Below, one piece after another: positions 1 to 8,068 of a stretch of DNA of 64,000 nt (position 1 is the stretch's first letter; each line of letters begins with the position of its first letter). A model generated the notes under the pieces. The model had not been told where the DNA came from and made no database searches. It worked only from the letters and a program-made list of their open reading frames with translations. This stretch comes from an uncultured Lachnospiraceae bacterium (GTDB lineage: Bacteria > Bacillota > Clostridia > Lachnospirales > Lachnospiraceae): contig CALWLI010000010.1 in NCBI GenBank assembly GCA_944381485.1, positions 172,955-236,954 of the forward strand, given 5' to 3'. The translations under genes and the position numbers were made by a program.

Positions 1-144
1 CGCTGTTACCCGGCGGTAAAAATATATTTATTATTTTCGAGCTTAATCTATCAAACCTGTGAGGCTTTGTCAAGAAAATTACATTATTCGGATCAGTGTA
101 TGTCAATCCCTGGAAGTTCAATATTTAAGCCAATTCAGTTCACC

Positions 145-1212
145 TTATGCCGCATCTTCAGAAGCTTCCTCCTCCATATAAGCGGCAATACGGTCAGCAA
201 CATTTTCCTGCAGGTTCCTGTAGAAGAATTGATAATCGTAAAGATGATAAATACCGTCCTCAAAGATGTAAAGGCCTGCGGGATAATCTTTGGGCGTTAC
301 GTCCGGCACCTTGAGAGCTCCACGTTCCGGATCGATGTAAGCTCCGGTCAGCTCCGGGATCTCCTCGGTAATATTTCCATCATAGTCAGTAAAGCAGGCC
401 CCAAGGTTGAGGCTCTTATCGGCAGGTGTGCTGTCAGTAGTCCAGTTTAAGGGATTAATGCAGAGGCTGCGGGTTCCCGCGGGAATCATCATGGAATCAT
501 TGACAGATTTTGCCTCGCTGTTAAAGGCTATGATCACTCCGGTATCGTCTTTTGAGGAAGCAAACTGCAGCCAAGGATAATCTGAAAGCTCTTTATCACT
601 TATGCTCCATCCAATGGCATAGCAGGCGATCAGCTTCTCCTGAAGCTCGGGATCCTCAAATTTATCCTTTAAAAGACGTATGCAAAGATCTGCCCCCTGG
701 GAGAATCCCGCCAGTATTATGGGCTGGCCTTCATTTTCGTGTTCCAAATAATAATCGAAGGCCAGGGAAATGTCCTCATAAGCGAACTGAAGCCACGGCT
801 CCCGCTCTTCGGCCGAAAGCTCATAGACATTAAGGCCCGCCTGCCGGTAGTAAGGGGCAAAGAAACGACTGTCCTCGTCATATATGCCTTTTTCCATGTT
901 GGTAGCTCCCAGAAAGGAGGCCTTTGCCTCCTCATCAGAAAGGTTCATGTTGAAGACATCCTCATCGCCACTGTAAACTGTGGGGCAGATGAAGAATACA
1001 TCCGCCGAGGCGGCGTCGGGTCCCTCACCGAGGTAGGCCCAGTTTTCCGAAAGACTATAATCCGGTGCGTCAAAAGCTTCACCTTCGGCTTCGGAAGCTG
1101 CGGCAGTCTCCGAATAAGCCACGGTCGTTTCCTCAGCGGTATTACGGTTGCAGCCTGCAAGGGCAGTCATAAGCAAAAGCCCCAAAGCAACTTGTTTTAT
1201 ATATTTTTTCAC
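145..1212 (-). CDS. DUF3089-family lipoprotein, alpha/beta-hydrolase type
   Basis: This 355-residue protein has a lipoprotein signal: a short KK-rich start, a hydrophobic stretch and the lipobox LAGC with Cys21. It should therefore be anchored outside the cell membrane. After an acidic linker the body matches DUF3089 proteins. It has the opening DVFFICPTVY and the nucleophile elbow GFSQG around residue 170, so a serine hydrolase of the alpha/beta fold is likely. The substrate is unknown. The gene stands alone, with no neighbour that hints at a pathway. Its start follows AAGGAG about 8 bases upstream. Family assignment is from recognition of the motifs; the enzymatic role is inferred. Confidence 0.75.
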   Translation of the reverse strand: MKKYIKQVALGLLLMTALAGCNRNTAEETTVAYSETAAASEAEGEAFDAPDYSLSENWAYLGEGPDAASADVFFICPTVYSGDEDVFNMNLSDEEAKASFLGATNMEKGIYDEDSRFFAPYYRQAGLNVYELSAEEREPWLQFAYEDISLAFDYYLEHENEGQPIILAGFSQGADLCIRLLKDKFEDPELQEKLIACYAIGWSISDKELSDYPWLQFASSKDDTGVIIAFNSEAKSVNDSMMIPAGTRSLCINPLNWTTDSTPADKSLNLGACFTDYDGNITEEIPELTGAYIDPERGALKVPDVTPKDYPAGLYIFEDGIYHLYDYQFFYRNLQENVADRIAAYMEEEASEDAA

Positions 1213-1619
1213 AATTTCTCCTTATAATCTGAAAATTTCCGGTAGAGCTGATAATAATTAAAGAGGAAACTGCAAAGGCCTTCTTTACAGCGCCCTCTTT
1301 AACTGAGTTTTCTATTGAACACACTGAACAGTTTTGCTATATTATTAATGAAAAGGAACAACCTCACACAAGGGATTGAGCGATTATAGAAATAGCAAGC
1401 CACCCTATAACACGGTTTTCCCACGACAAGATTCTACCATATTCTTTTAACTCTGACAACGCATATAAAACCCGTAGCTTATCAAACTTGACACCCCCGA
1501 CAACCAATATAAAATATTCTACAGTGAAGCAACAAGAAGATAATACTGTCTACTGTGTAAAACTCAATTCCCGGAAATCAGATAAAACAATATTATGAGT
1601 TAAAAAGGAACCATGACAA
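1213..1619. other. Gene-free stretch upstream of the lipoprotein gene
   Basis: No open reading frame of convincing quality is seen here. The only structure is a nested inverted repeat at 1258-1303: an outer arm TTAAAGAGG with CCTCTTTAA, and an inner arm CTGCAAAG with CTTTACAG. It lies in the 5' leader of the lipoprotein gene on the minus strand. It lacks a clean U-tract there, so it may be a leader hairpin or a decayed terminator. Confidence 0.4.
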
Positions 1620-1625
1620 TATAAT
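1620..1625 (+). promoter_or_regulatory. -10 box for the small toxin gene
   Basis: TATAAT sits about 70 bases upstream of the small ORF at 1694. No good -35 hexamer is visible at the standard spacing; GAGTTA is the nearest at 17 bp. The sense promoter therefore looks weaker than the antisense promoter at the other end of the module. Confidence 0.45.
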
Positions 1626-1693
1626 ATGCTTACCAAGGAAGTCGGAGGACGTGCTCTCACCCGTTCGAGCCTTATCGAAAGTGGGTGATTATT

Positions 1694-1777
1694 ATGAGCA
1701 GTTATGAAGAATTGCAGTTGATTACTTCTTTAGCTTTACTCATAGTAGCAATTTTGACATATGCACATAAGAAATAG
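1694..1777 (+). CDS. Small hydrophobic holin-like toxin peptide (type I toxin-antitoxin)
   Basis: The ATG at 1694 opens a 27-residue peptide, MSSYEELQLITSLALLIVAI followed by LTYAHKK. It has a short polar start, one membrane-spanning segment and a basic tail. This is the layout of the putative holin-like toxin family found in many Firmicutes. A GGGTG ribosome-site remnant precedes the ATG. The stop codon lies inside a strong hairpin, and a good promoter fires from the opposite side at 1875-1903. By analogy with TxpA/RatA and Fst systems, the peptide would insert in the membrane and be silenced by the antisense RNA. Family membership is by pattern; toxicity is inferred. Confidence 0.75.
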   Translation: MSSYEELQLITSLALLIVAILTYAHKK

Positions 1778-1868
1778 CCGTCCTGCCCTGAGAAAGTAAG
1801 ACGACTATTCTTAGTTAATTATTTTCGCCGAGCGGGTAAAGTGCACTTACCTGTCCGACTTCCTTGTT
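1765..1868 (-). ncRNA. Predicted antisense antitoxin RNA
   Basis: The strong minus-strand promoter at 1875-1903 would start a transcript near 1868 that runs toward the toxin gene. It would end after the hairpin at 1773-1809, giving an RNA of about 100 bases whose 3' end overlaps the toxin mRNA. This convergent layout with overlapping 3' ends is the one known for type I systems of Gram-positives. Transcription has not been observed; both ends are estimates. Confidence 0.5.
1773..1809. terminator. Shared hairpin at the 3' ends of toxin and antitoxin RNAs
   Basis: The arms AATAGCCGTCCT and AAGACGACTATT can form 12 pairs counting G-U, with a loop of about 13 bases. The left arm includes the toxin stop codon. 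On the plus strand an AT-rich run follows (TTAGTTAATTATTTT). On the minus strand TTTCTT follows. It could serve both convergent RNAs. Confidence 0.55.
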
Positions 1869-1874
1869 AAGTAT

Positions 1875-1903
1875 ATTATATGTCGATTTTCCGTAATAGT
1901 CAA
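1875..1903 (-). promoter_or_regulatory. Antitoxin RNA promoter
   Basis: On the minus strand TTGACT (1903-1898) and TATAAT (1880-1875) are separated by exactly 17 bp. This near-consensus sigma-A promoter points across the toxin gene. Confidence 0.75.
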
Positions 1904-1937
1904 TAAAAAGGGGTGCCCAGTGGATAGAGTTTACGCA

Positions 1938-2000
1938 TAAAAAGGGAGCTGTTGTTCCTTAGATGTTTTCTCATCTATTTTGCAACAGCCCCCTTTTATT
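1938..2000 (-). terminator. Terminator of the GGGtGRT/NifU-like operon
   Basis: The arms AAAGGGAGCTGTTG and CAACAGCCCCCTTTT form a long stem about 85 bases after the stop codon of the gene at 2086. A run of T follows on the minus strand. The T-rich plus-strand side suggests it may work in both directions. Confidence 0.75.
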
Positions 2001-2085
2001 ATATTTTTTTGTTGCCTACGCAGCAATTATCAGCAAATCTCAGCAATACGCAAACGGCTTATTTAAAGGAAAATAGCATCATATA

Positions 2086-3096
2086 TTAGAACTTACCTGC
2101 CATAGCAGCTTCCTGAACAGCAACTGCAACTGCCACAGTAGCTCCGACCATAGGGTTGTTGCCCATTCCTATAAGCCCCATCATCTCTACGTGAGCGGGA
2201 ACTGATGATGATCCTGCAAACTGTGCATCAGAGTGCATACGTCCAAGTGTATCTGTCATTCCGTAGGAAGCGGGACCTGCAGCCATGTTGTCGGGATGGA
2301 GTGTACGTCCTGTACCTCCGCCTGAAGCAACTGAGAAGTACTTCTTTCCTGCCTCAAGTCTCTCCTTCTTGTAGGTTCCTGCAACGGGATGCTGGAAACG
2401 TGTGGGGTTGGTGGAGTTTCCTGTTATTGAAACGTCAACGTTTTCCTTCCACATGATAGCAACGCCCTCTGAAACGCTGTTTGCTCCGTAGCAGTTTACC
2501 TTTGCTCTGGGTCCATTGGAGTAAGCCTTTCTTGAAACTTCCTTTACTGTATTTGTGTAGGGATCATACTCAGTCTCAACAGAGGTGAAGCCGTTTATCC
2601 TTGAGATGATGACAGCCGCATCCTTTCCGAGACCGTTAAGTATAACTCTGAGGGGTTTCTTACGAACCTTGTTTGCGTTGTTGGCTATACCGATAGCGCC
2701 CTCTGCAGCTGCGAAGGACTCGTGTCCTGCAAGGAAGCAGAAGCACTCTGTATCCTCTGAGAGGAGCATCTTTCCAAGGTTTCCGTGTCCGAGACCCACC
2801 TTACGGTTGTCTGCAACAGAACCGGGTATGCAGAATGCCTGAAGGCCCTCTCCTATAGCTGCGGCAGCGTCTGCGGCGTTCTTGCAGCCCTTCTTTATGG
2901 CGATGGCTGCTCCTGTGATATATGCCCAGCAAGCATTCTCAAAGCAGATGGGCTGAACGCCCTTTACCATATTGTAGACGTCAAGACCTGCATCCTCTGT
3001 GATCTTTCTCGCCTCTTCAATATCCTTAATCCCGTATGAGTTAAGGACTTCATTTATCTTGTCTATTCTTCTCTCGTATCCTTCGAAAAGTGCCAT
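2086..3096 (-). CDS. GGGtGRT protein
   Basis: This 336-residue protein carries the family signature GGGTGRT near residue 265 and conserved segments such as GLGHGNLGKMLLSED. The family is named after the motif and is common in anaerobic Clostridia; its reaction is not known. It lies 20 bases downstream of an iron-sulfur scaffold-like gene, and the two form an operon ended by the hairpin at 1938-2000. The constant partnership suggests a shared role in metal or sulfur chemistry, but that is inference. The protein is glycine- and alanine-rich, looks cytoplasmic and has no signal peptide. The start is preceded by AAGGAGG. Confidence 0.85.
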   Translation of the reverse strand: MALFEGYERRIDKINEVLNSYGIKDIEEARKITEDAGLDVYNMVKGVQPICFENACWAYITGAAIAIKKGCKNAADAAAAIGEGLQAFCIPGSVADNRKVGLGHGNLGKMLLSEDTECFCFLAGHESFAAAEGAIGIANNANKVRKKPLRVILNGLGKDAAVIISRINGFTSVETEYDPYTNTVKEVSRKAYSNGPRAKVNCYGANSVSEGVAIMWKENVDVSITGNSTNPTRFQHPVAGTYKKERLEAGKKYFSVASGGGTGRTLHPDNMAAGPASYGMTDTLGRMHSDAQFAGSSSVPAHVEMMGLIGMGNNPMVGATVAVAVAVQEAAMAGKF

Positions 3097-3116
3097 TATA
3101 TTATCCTCCTTAACCC

Positions 3117-3824
3117 TTATTTCTCTATCTCTTTGTCTGTACGAGGATCAATGATCTTCACCGCATCCTCAACTCTTCCGTACTTACCCTTAGCCTTCTC
3201 ATAGGCTGTGTTGGGGTCATCACCCTTCTTTATGAAGTCTGTCATCTTTCCGAGAGATACAAACTCATATCCTATTATCTGATCATCCGCATCAAGAGCT
3301 ATACCTGTTACATAGCCCTCTGCCATCTCCAGGTATCTGGGGCCCTTCTTTAAGGTTCCGTACATGGTTCCCACCTGTGAGCGAAGTCCCTTTCCAAGGT
3401 CCTCAAGTCCTGCTCCCACAGGAAGTCCGTCATCTGAGAATGCCGACTGTGAACGTCCGTAAGCTATCTGGAGGAAAAGCTCTCTCATGGCTGTGTTGAT
3501 GGCATCACATACAAGGTCTGTGTTGAGAGCCTCAAGAACTGTGAGTCCGGGAAGGATCTCAGCCGCCATAGCCGCCGAATGTGTCATTCCTGAGCATCCT
3601 ATGGTCTCAACAAGGGCTTCCTGAATTATTCCGTCCTTGATGTTCAATGTGAGCTTACATGCTCCCTGCTGAGGTGCGCACCAGCCCACACCGTGAGTGA
3701 GACCTGAAATATCCTTTACCTCTTTAGCCTGGATCCACTTTCCCTCTTCAGGAATGGGAGCGGCTCCGTGATGTACGCCCTGAGCTACAGGACACATCTT
3801 TTCAACTTCCTGTGTGTAAATCAT
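3117..3824 (-). CDS. NifU/IscU-like iron-sulfur scaffold family protein
   Basis: This protein of 235 residues is usually annotated as an iron-sulfur cluster assembly scaffold in Clostridia. Cysteines are seen in VGWCAPQQGACKL (about residues 48-57) and ETIGCSGMTHSAA (about 73-85). The second corresponds to the NifU_N-type cluster-binding loop. It is longer than canonical IscU and has a C-terminal extension of about 100 residues with no recognised motif. It is the first gene of a two-gene operon with the GGGtGRT protein, 20 bases apart. No suf or isc genes are nearby, so housekeeping cluster assembly is not certain. Confidence 0.75.
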   Translation of the reverse strand: MIYTQEVEKMCPVAQGVHHGAAPIPEEGKWIQAKEVKDISGLTHGVGWCAPQQGACKLTLNIKDGIIQEALVETIGCSGMTHSAAMAAEILPGLTVLEALNTDLVCDAINTAMRELFLQIAYGRSQSAFSDDGLPVGAGLEDLGKGLRSQVGTMYGTLKKGPRYLEMAEGYVTGIALDADDQIIGYEFVSLGKMTDFIKKGDDPNTAYEKAKGKYGRVEDAVKIIDPRTDKEIEK

Positions 3825-4076
3825 GCGAAATGACTCCTTTCATATCTGATATTGAAAACCTGATATTAAAAATGATAAATAATTAACACCCTATGTATTT
3901 TAAAATAAAACTTCTTAAAAGTCTATATACTGCCTGAGGGAAAATATAAAATAACCTACTTGCACAAATTAAGGCTTATATCAGGCTGATTTTTCTCCGC
4001 ATAAGTATATTGTAAAGCAGTCTCAAGGGGGGTATATTATTGCAGTTGAAAATAAAGCTGCCTCGGGAGTGTTTTG

Positions 4077-5471
4077 ATGAATACAAAAAGCTTAAAAATT
4101 TCAGAGAAAAAAAGTGCCTCCGTAGTGGATATGACAGAGGGTTCCACTATGAGACATATTATAAATTTCGCCCTGCCTATGTTCTTCGGATATCTGTTCC
4201 AGCAATTCTACAGCATGGTGGATACCATTATAGTGGGAAAATTCGTAGGCGTCTATGCACTTGCAGGTGTGGGTTCGACAGGTGCCATCAGCTTTATGAT
4301 AATAGGCTTCTGCACAGGCATATGTGCGGGCTTTGCCATACCTGTGGCTCGTGCCTTTGGAGCAAGGGATATAGCCGATCTGAAGAAATACTTTGCCATG
4401 AGCCTTTGGCTCTCCCTCTTTTTTGCGGTCTTCCTTACCCTTGCGGTCTGCTTTTTTACAGGCGACATACTCCATGCCATGAACACTCAGGATGACATTT
4501 ACCAATATGCTTACGACTATATTTTCATCGTCTTTGCAGGCATACCTGCAACGCTGCTGTACAATCTTTCCTCCGGTATGATAAGAAGTCTGGGAGATTC
4601 AAAAACTCCGGTTTATTTTCTTGTACTCTCATCCCTTTTAAACATAGTCCTTGACCTCTACACCATCGCGGTTCTTGGTATGGGCGTTGAGGGCGCCGCA
4701 TATGCAACTGTGTTTTCACAGCTTGTATCCGGTGTTTTGTGTACCGTATATATGTTCCGTCACTTTGAGATCATAAGGATAAAGGGAAGGGACCTCAGAC
4801 CAAGCAAAAAGCATATCCGCCATCTTGTGACTATAGGCATACCCATGGGCCTGCAGTACACCATAACCGCCATAGGAAATGTTATCCTTCAGACTTCTGT
4901 AAACAGTCTGGGCTATGCAGCTGTGGCCGCCACCACCGCAGGTTCAAAGATAAGATTGTTCTTCTGCACTCCCTACGACTCTCTCGGCGGAACCATGGCC
5001 ACCTTCGCCGGGCAAAACACGGGTGCGGGAAGACCTGACCGAATAAAAAAAGGCCTCCGTGAGGCAAGCCTTTTAGGTTTCGGATATTCTGTTTTGGGGA
5101 TATTAATTATGGTTGTATTCGGAGACAGCCTCAGCCTTATGTTCCTTGATTCCGGAGAGAGTGAGATAATCGCCATGTCAAAGTTCTTTCTCCTGGCTGA
5201 CGCCTCCTTCGGCTTTTTCCTCACTGTGGTAAACACCTACAGGTTTGCAATTCAGGGAATGGGCTACTCCGGCCTTGCCATGCTGGCAGGCATTATGGAG
5301 ATGATAGGCCGCTCAGCTGTAGCTTTTATTATGGTACCCGTCTTCGGCTTTTACGCCGCCTGCTTTGCCGCTCCCCTTGCCTGGGTCCTCGCGGATATAT
5401 TCCTGGTACCTGCAGCCGCAATATGCATAAAAAAGCTCAGTATGCAGTTTGCTGATAGTGTTCCTGATTGA
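4077..5471 (+). CDS. MATE family efflux transporter
   Basis: This 464-residue membrane protein has about twelve hydrophobic segments arranged as two similar halves. It carries MATE hallmarks: LPMFFGYLFQQFYSMVDTII in the first helices and the matching LGYAAVAATTAGSKI in the second half. It would export cationic or xenobiotic compounds in exchange for sodium or protons; the substrate cannot be read. I chose the ATG at 4077, seven bases after GGGAG. A TTG just before it (4074) is the alternative. It is monocistronic and converges with the molybdenum cofactor operon. Confidence 0.88.
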   Translation: MNTKSLKISEKKSASVVDMTEGSTMRHIINFALPMFFGYLFQQFYSMVDTIIVGKFVGVYALAGVGSTGAISFMIIGFCTGICAGFAIPVARAFGARDIADLKKYFAMSLWLSLFFAVFLTLAVCFFTGDILHAMNTQDDIYQYAYDYIFIVFAGIPATLLYNLSSGMIRSLGDSKTPVYFLVLSSLLNIVLDLYTIAVLGMGVEGAAYATVFSQLVSGVLCTVYMFRHFEIIRIKGRDLRPSKKHIRHLVTIGIPMGLQYTITAIGNVILQTSVNSLGYAAVAATTAGSKIRLFFCTPYDSLGGTMATFAGQNTGAGRPDRIKKGLREASLLGFGYSVLGILIMVVFGDSLSLMFLDSGESEIIAMSKFFLLADASFGFFLTVVNTYRFAIQGMGYSGLAMLAGIMEMIGRSAVAFIMVPVFGFYAACFAAPLAWVLADIFLVPAAAICIKKLSMQFADSVPD

Positions 5472-5529
5472 TAGTGCTCCCTATTAAGTAAAATCATATT
5501 TGATCCCGGGCCGACGGAAAGCTCATGGA

Positions 5530-6744
5530 TCAACGAACTATGTCCTCCCTGATGTCCACATCCTTCAGTTTTTCAGCCTCGACCTGATATATAAACGTGC
5601 TCTCCGGGTTTTTCTTTATAATGCCCATACAGCCTCTGTCCCCTTCAAGCTTCAATATCTCGTCAAAGTGATCCGCAGACAGAACTCCGGGATTTGACAT
5701 ATGGCCGTCAGTATACATGGCTGCCATGGATTTGCCTGAATAAATATAGTCGCTTATAAAGTCGGCTATGGTAAAGCTGTCAAGCTCCGGCTGGTCAGCC
5801 ACAAAGTAGGCGACGGACTCGGCTTTATTTTCTATGCTCACTCTAGCTCCCATCCTTACAGAGCCTGCTATCCCCTCCTCAAAATCCGGATTGTATACAG
5901 CTTTCACTCTTCCCCTGCCATATCTTTTATCATAGTTATAATAAAGTATCTCCTCATACCTTGTGACAACTGTCAAACTGAACTCACAGAGGGGCTCTGC
6001 CCCCTCCCATGTCTCCGAAGAAAATCTTTTTTCAAGGAGATTTACCGCCTCAATGATATTATCCAGAGTGTTTAAAAAAAGGGGCTTACCCTTATATATT
6101 TCCAACAATTTGTTTTTTCCGAAGCGTCTTCCGAAGCCTGAGGCCAAAAGGACCATGTTTATCTTTTTTATCCCGATTTCTCCCTTAGCCACCGACTCAA
6201 AAAAATCTTTTCTCATATCGCTTATAAAAAGGCTGAGCTTTTTTTTTGGGTACTTTTCCCTCAAGGGGTTAAGATAGTACTCTTTTGCAATATCTCTTAT
6301 AAGCTCCTCATCCACTGTCTCTTCCCCTGAATATCTCTCGGGCAAAAGCTCGGCTCTGTGGCATACTGTCCTCAATTTCCTCCCCAAGGCATGAGCTCCC
6401 ATAACCACAACTGTCTCGTCCGCATTTTCCGGGATCACAGGCTCATAACCTGCAGGGATCTTAATCGGCATGCGCCTTGAGCCGTCAGCCTCCACCAGCA
6501 CTATGTCCGAAGTGTCGCAGATTCTCATATAATCGCTTTCAGATAAAGGCCCCAGCTTTGAATCATCCACAGGCTCCCCCGCAAGAATTATATTTTCATA
6601 CTCACTGTATTTTTTTTCATTAAAAATATGAGTTGTCGTCGTGACGACAACTCTTTTTCCCTTGGAGGCATATTCCTCAGCTTTTCTTTTTATGTAAGTA
6701 CTCTTTCCGCCCGCTCCGCAGACGGCAATGACATAGGCACTCAT
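5530..6744 (-). CDS. YqeC-MocA fusion: selenium-dependent hydroxylase maturation protein
   Basis: Residues 1 to about 210 match YqeC, a P-loop protein required for selenium-dependent molybdenum hydroxylases (CGAGGKST near residue 9, VVTTTTHIF). Residues from about 213 match the MocA/MobA nucleotidyltransferases, which add CMP to molybdopterin (LLASGFGRRFGKNKLL as the nucleotide-binding loop, VADQPELD as the metal-site region). In E. coli the two functions are on separate genes (yqeC, ygfJ). The gene ends the molybdenum cofactor operon, 36 bases after xdhC. The likely client is the xanthine dehydrogenase at 55252. Fusion seen directly; the order of action is inferred. Confidence 0.85.
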   Translation of the reverse strand: MSAYVIAVCGAGGKSTYIKRKAEEYASKGKRVVVTTTTHIFNEKKYSEYENIILAGEPVDDSKLGPLSESDYMRICDTSDIVLVEADGSRRMPIKIPAGYEPVIPENADETVVVMGAHALGRKLRTVCHRAELLPERYSGEETVDEELIRDIAKEYYLNPLREKYPKKKLSLFISDMRKDFFESVAKGEIGIKKINMVLLASGFGRRFGKNKLLEIYKGKPLFLNTLDNIIEAVNLLEKRFSSETWEGAEPLCEFSLTVVTRYEEILYYNYDKRYGRGRVKAVYNPDFEEGIAGSVRMGARVSIENKAESVAYFVADQPELDSFTIADFISDYIYSGKSMAAMYTDGHMSNPGVLSADHFDEILKLEGDRGCMGIIKKNPESTFIYQVEAEKLKDVDIREDIVR

Positions 6745-6780
6745 TTATGTCCACCTCCGGTCTGACTTTAAACTGCTTTT

Positions 6781-7692
6781 TTATCGGGGGCTCTTGATGT
6801 CGGAAAGCTTCAGCGTCCTTCCCTGCTTTACCTTTCTTCTCCCCTCGGCATCAGCCCTCACAAGTATCAGCTCCGCCGCTATGCTCACAGCTATCTCCTC
6901 GGGGGTCTCCGCTGCTATCTGAAGCCCCAGGGGAGCATAAAATCTTCCGATGTCATCATCGGAAAATCCGTCTTCCCTGAGCTTTGCCGCTATGGTGTCA
7001 AGCTTTGCCCTGCTGCCTATAACGCCTATGAACCTCGCTTTTGTCTTTAATACCTGTTTTTGTATCTCATAGTCGTACTGATGGCCTCTGGTCATTATTA
7101 TAACATAATCCTCAGGCCCTATGTCCACCCTTGAGAGTATATCCTCATAAGAATCACAGATCAGCTCCTTTGCGTCAGGAAAACTCTTTTTATCCGCAAA
7201 CTCCGCCCTGTCATCATACACAGTACAGTTGAAGCCTATTTTCGTAAGAAGAGGAACAGTCTCCTTGGAAACATGGCCTCCTCCGAATATTATGACTCTG
7301 CTCTGATGCTTCATGTAAGCAGAGCGTATCTCAGATATGAGCCTTAAAGACTCCTCTTTTTCAGGATCGCTGCCTGCGGGAAGACAGGTGAACTCCAGTT
7401 CTATATCTCCCCCGCATATCATTCCAAGTCCTGCCACATCCTCTCTGGAGAGAGAATAGCTCTTTTTCATGTGTCCCTTTGTCTTAAGGAGACTTACCGC
7501 ATCTGATGTGGCCTGATACTCCACTCTTCCGCCTCCCACCGTGCCGAAGGATGTGCCTTCAGTATCCACTATCATAAAGGCATCCTCTCCTCTGGGTGTG
7601 GATCCCTTTGATGAGATTATACTGCAGAGCATAAGGTCCATACCATTTTTTATTTTTTCTTCCGATATCTCTGTCAATTCTTTTATATCCAT
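6781..7692 (-). CDS. xdhC: XdhC/CoxI family molybdenum hydroxylase accessory protein
   Basis: This protein has 303 residues. The N-terminal XdhC/CoxI domain shows SSKGSTPRGEDAFMI and FGTVGGGRVEYQ. The C-terminal Rossmann-like domain starts with VIIFGGGHVSKETVPLL near residue 133 and includes FIGVIGSRAK. XdhC proteins carry the molybdenum cofactor, help its sulfuration or selenation, and insert it into xanthine dehydrogenase-type enzymes. It lies between the ModE-like regulator and the YqeC-MocA gene in one operon. No xanthine dehydrogenase structural gene is beside it; the nearest is at 55252. Confidence 0.88.
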   Translation of the reverse strand: MDIKELTEISEEKIKNGMDLMLCSIISSKGSTPRGEDAFMIVDTEGTSFGTVGGGRVEYQATSDAVSLLKTKGHMKKSYSLSREDVAGLGMICGGDIELEFTCLPAGSDPEKEESLRLISEIRSAYMKHQSRVIIFGGGHVSKETVPLLTKIGFNCTVYDDRAEFADKKSFPDAKELICDSYEDILSRVDIGPEDYVIIMTRGHQYDYEIQKQVLKTKARFIGVIGSRAKLDTIAAKLREDGFSDDDIGRFYAPLGLQIAAETPEEIAVSIAAELILVRADAEGRRKVKQGRTLKLSDIKSPR

Positions 7693-7704
7693 GTTAAAGC
7701 CGCC

Positions 7705-8055
7705 TTAGAAGTATTTTTTAAGGAGTTTATCAGCCGTCTCCGCAAGCTCTCTCTCCATATTATCGTAGTTGTTCAAAAAAGCTCTTCCCTCAGGAGTCAG
7801 GCTGCTTTTTCCTCCACCGTCTCCCCCGTTTTTGGATTCCAGCATGGGATAGCCCAGCTCCTTGTCCGCTCTCCTTAATATCTTCCATGCCTTTGAGTAG
7901 GACATGTCCATAGCCATGGCAGCGGAACGTATGGAGCCATACTCATCAATAAGATGAAGGAGCTTTGCTATTCCCGGGCCGAAAAATTTCTCCTCACCGA
8001 TAATTGTAAGTCTCAGATTATAACTTATATTTTTCTTTTTATTGTCTTCTCCCAT
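7705..8055 (-). CDS. ModE-like winged-helix regulator without a molybdate-binding domain
   Basis: This 116-residue protein matches only the N-terminal DNA-binding half of ModE. Visible are a winged helix (GPGIAKLLHLIDEYGSIRSA, then SYSKAWKILRRADKELGYP) and the basic wing GGDGGGKSSLTPEGRAFL. The molybdate-binding (MOP) domain of full ModE is missing, so it cannot sense molybdate the classical way. It sits 14 bases downstream of modB and 13 bases upstream of xdhC, so it probably adjusts this operon to metal supply. Its operator was not identified. Confidence 0.8.
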   Translation of the reverse strand: MGEDNKKKNISYNLRLTIIGEEKFFGPGIAKLLHLIDEYGSIRSAAMAMDMSYSKAWKILRRADKELGYPMLESKNGGDGGGKSSLTPEGRAFLNNYDNMERELAETADKLLKKYF

Positions 8056-8068
8056 ATCTATCTCCCCT

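Larger units (their letters stand above)
1621..1879. repeat. 26-bp inverted repeat flanking the toxin module
   Basis: The left arm is 1621-1646 and the right arm 1854-1879. They match at 24 of 26 positions when one is reverse-complemented (core CAAGGAAGTCGGA). Each arm begins in or beside a TATAAT box and covers the probable first 20 bases of a transcript. The sense and antisense RNAs should therefore start with nearly the same 5' sequence. The whole element is about 260 bp. Confidence 0.8.
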
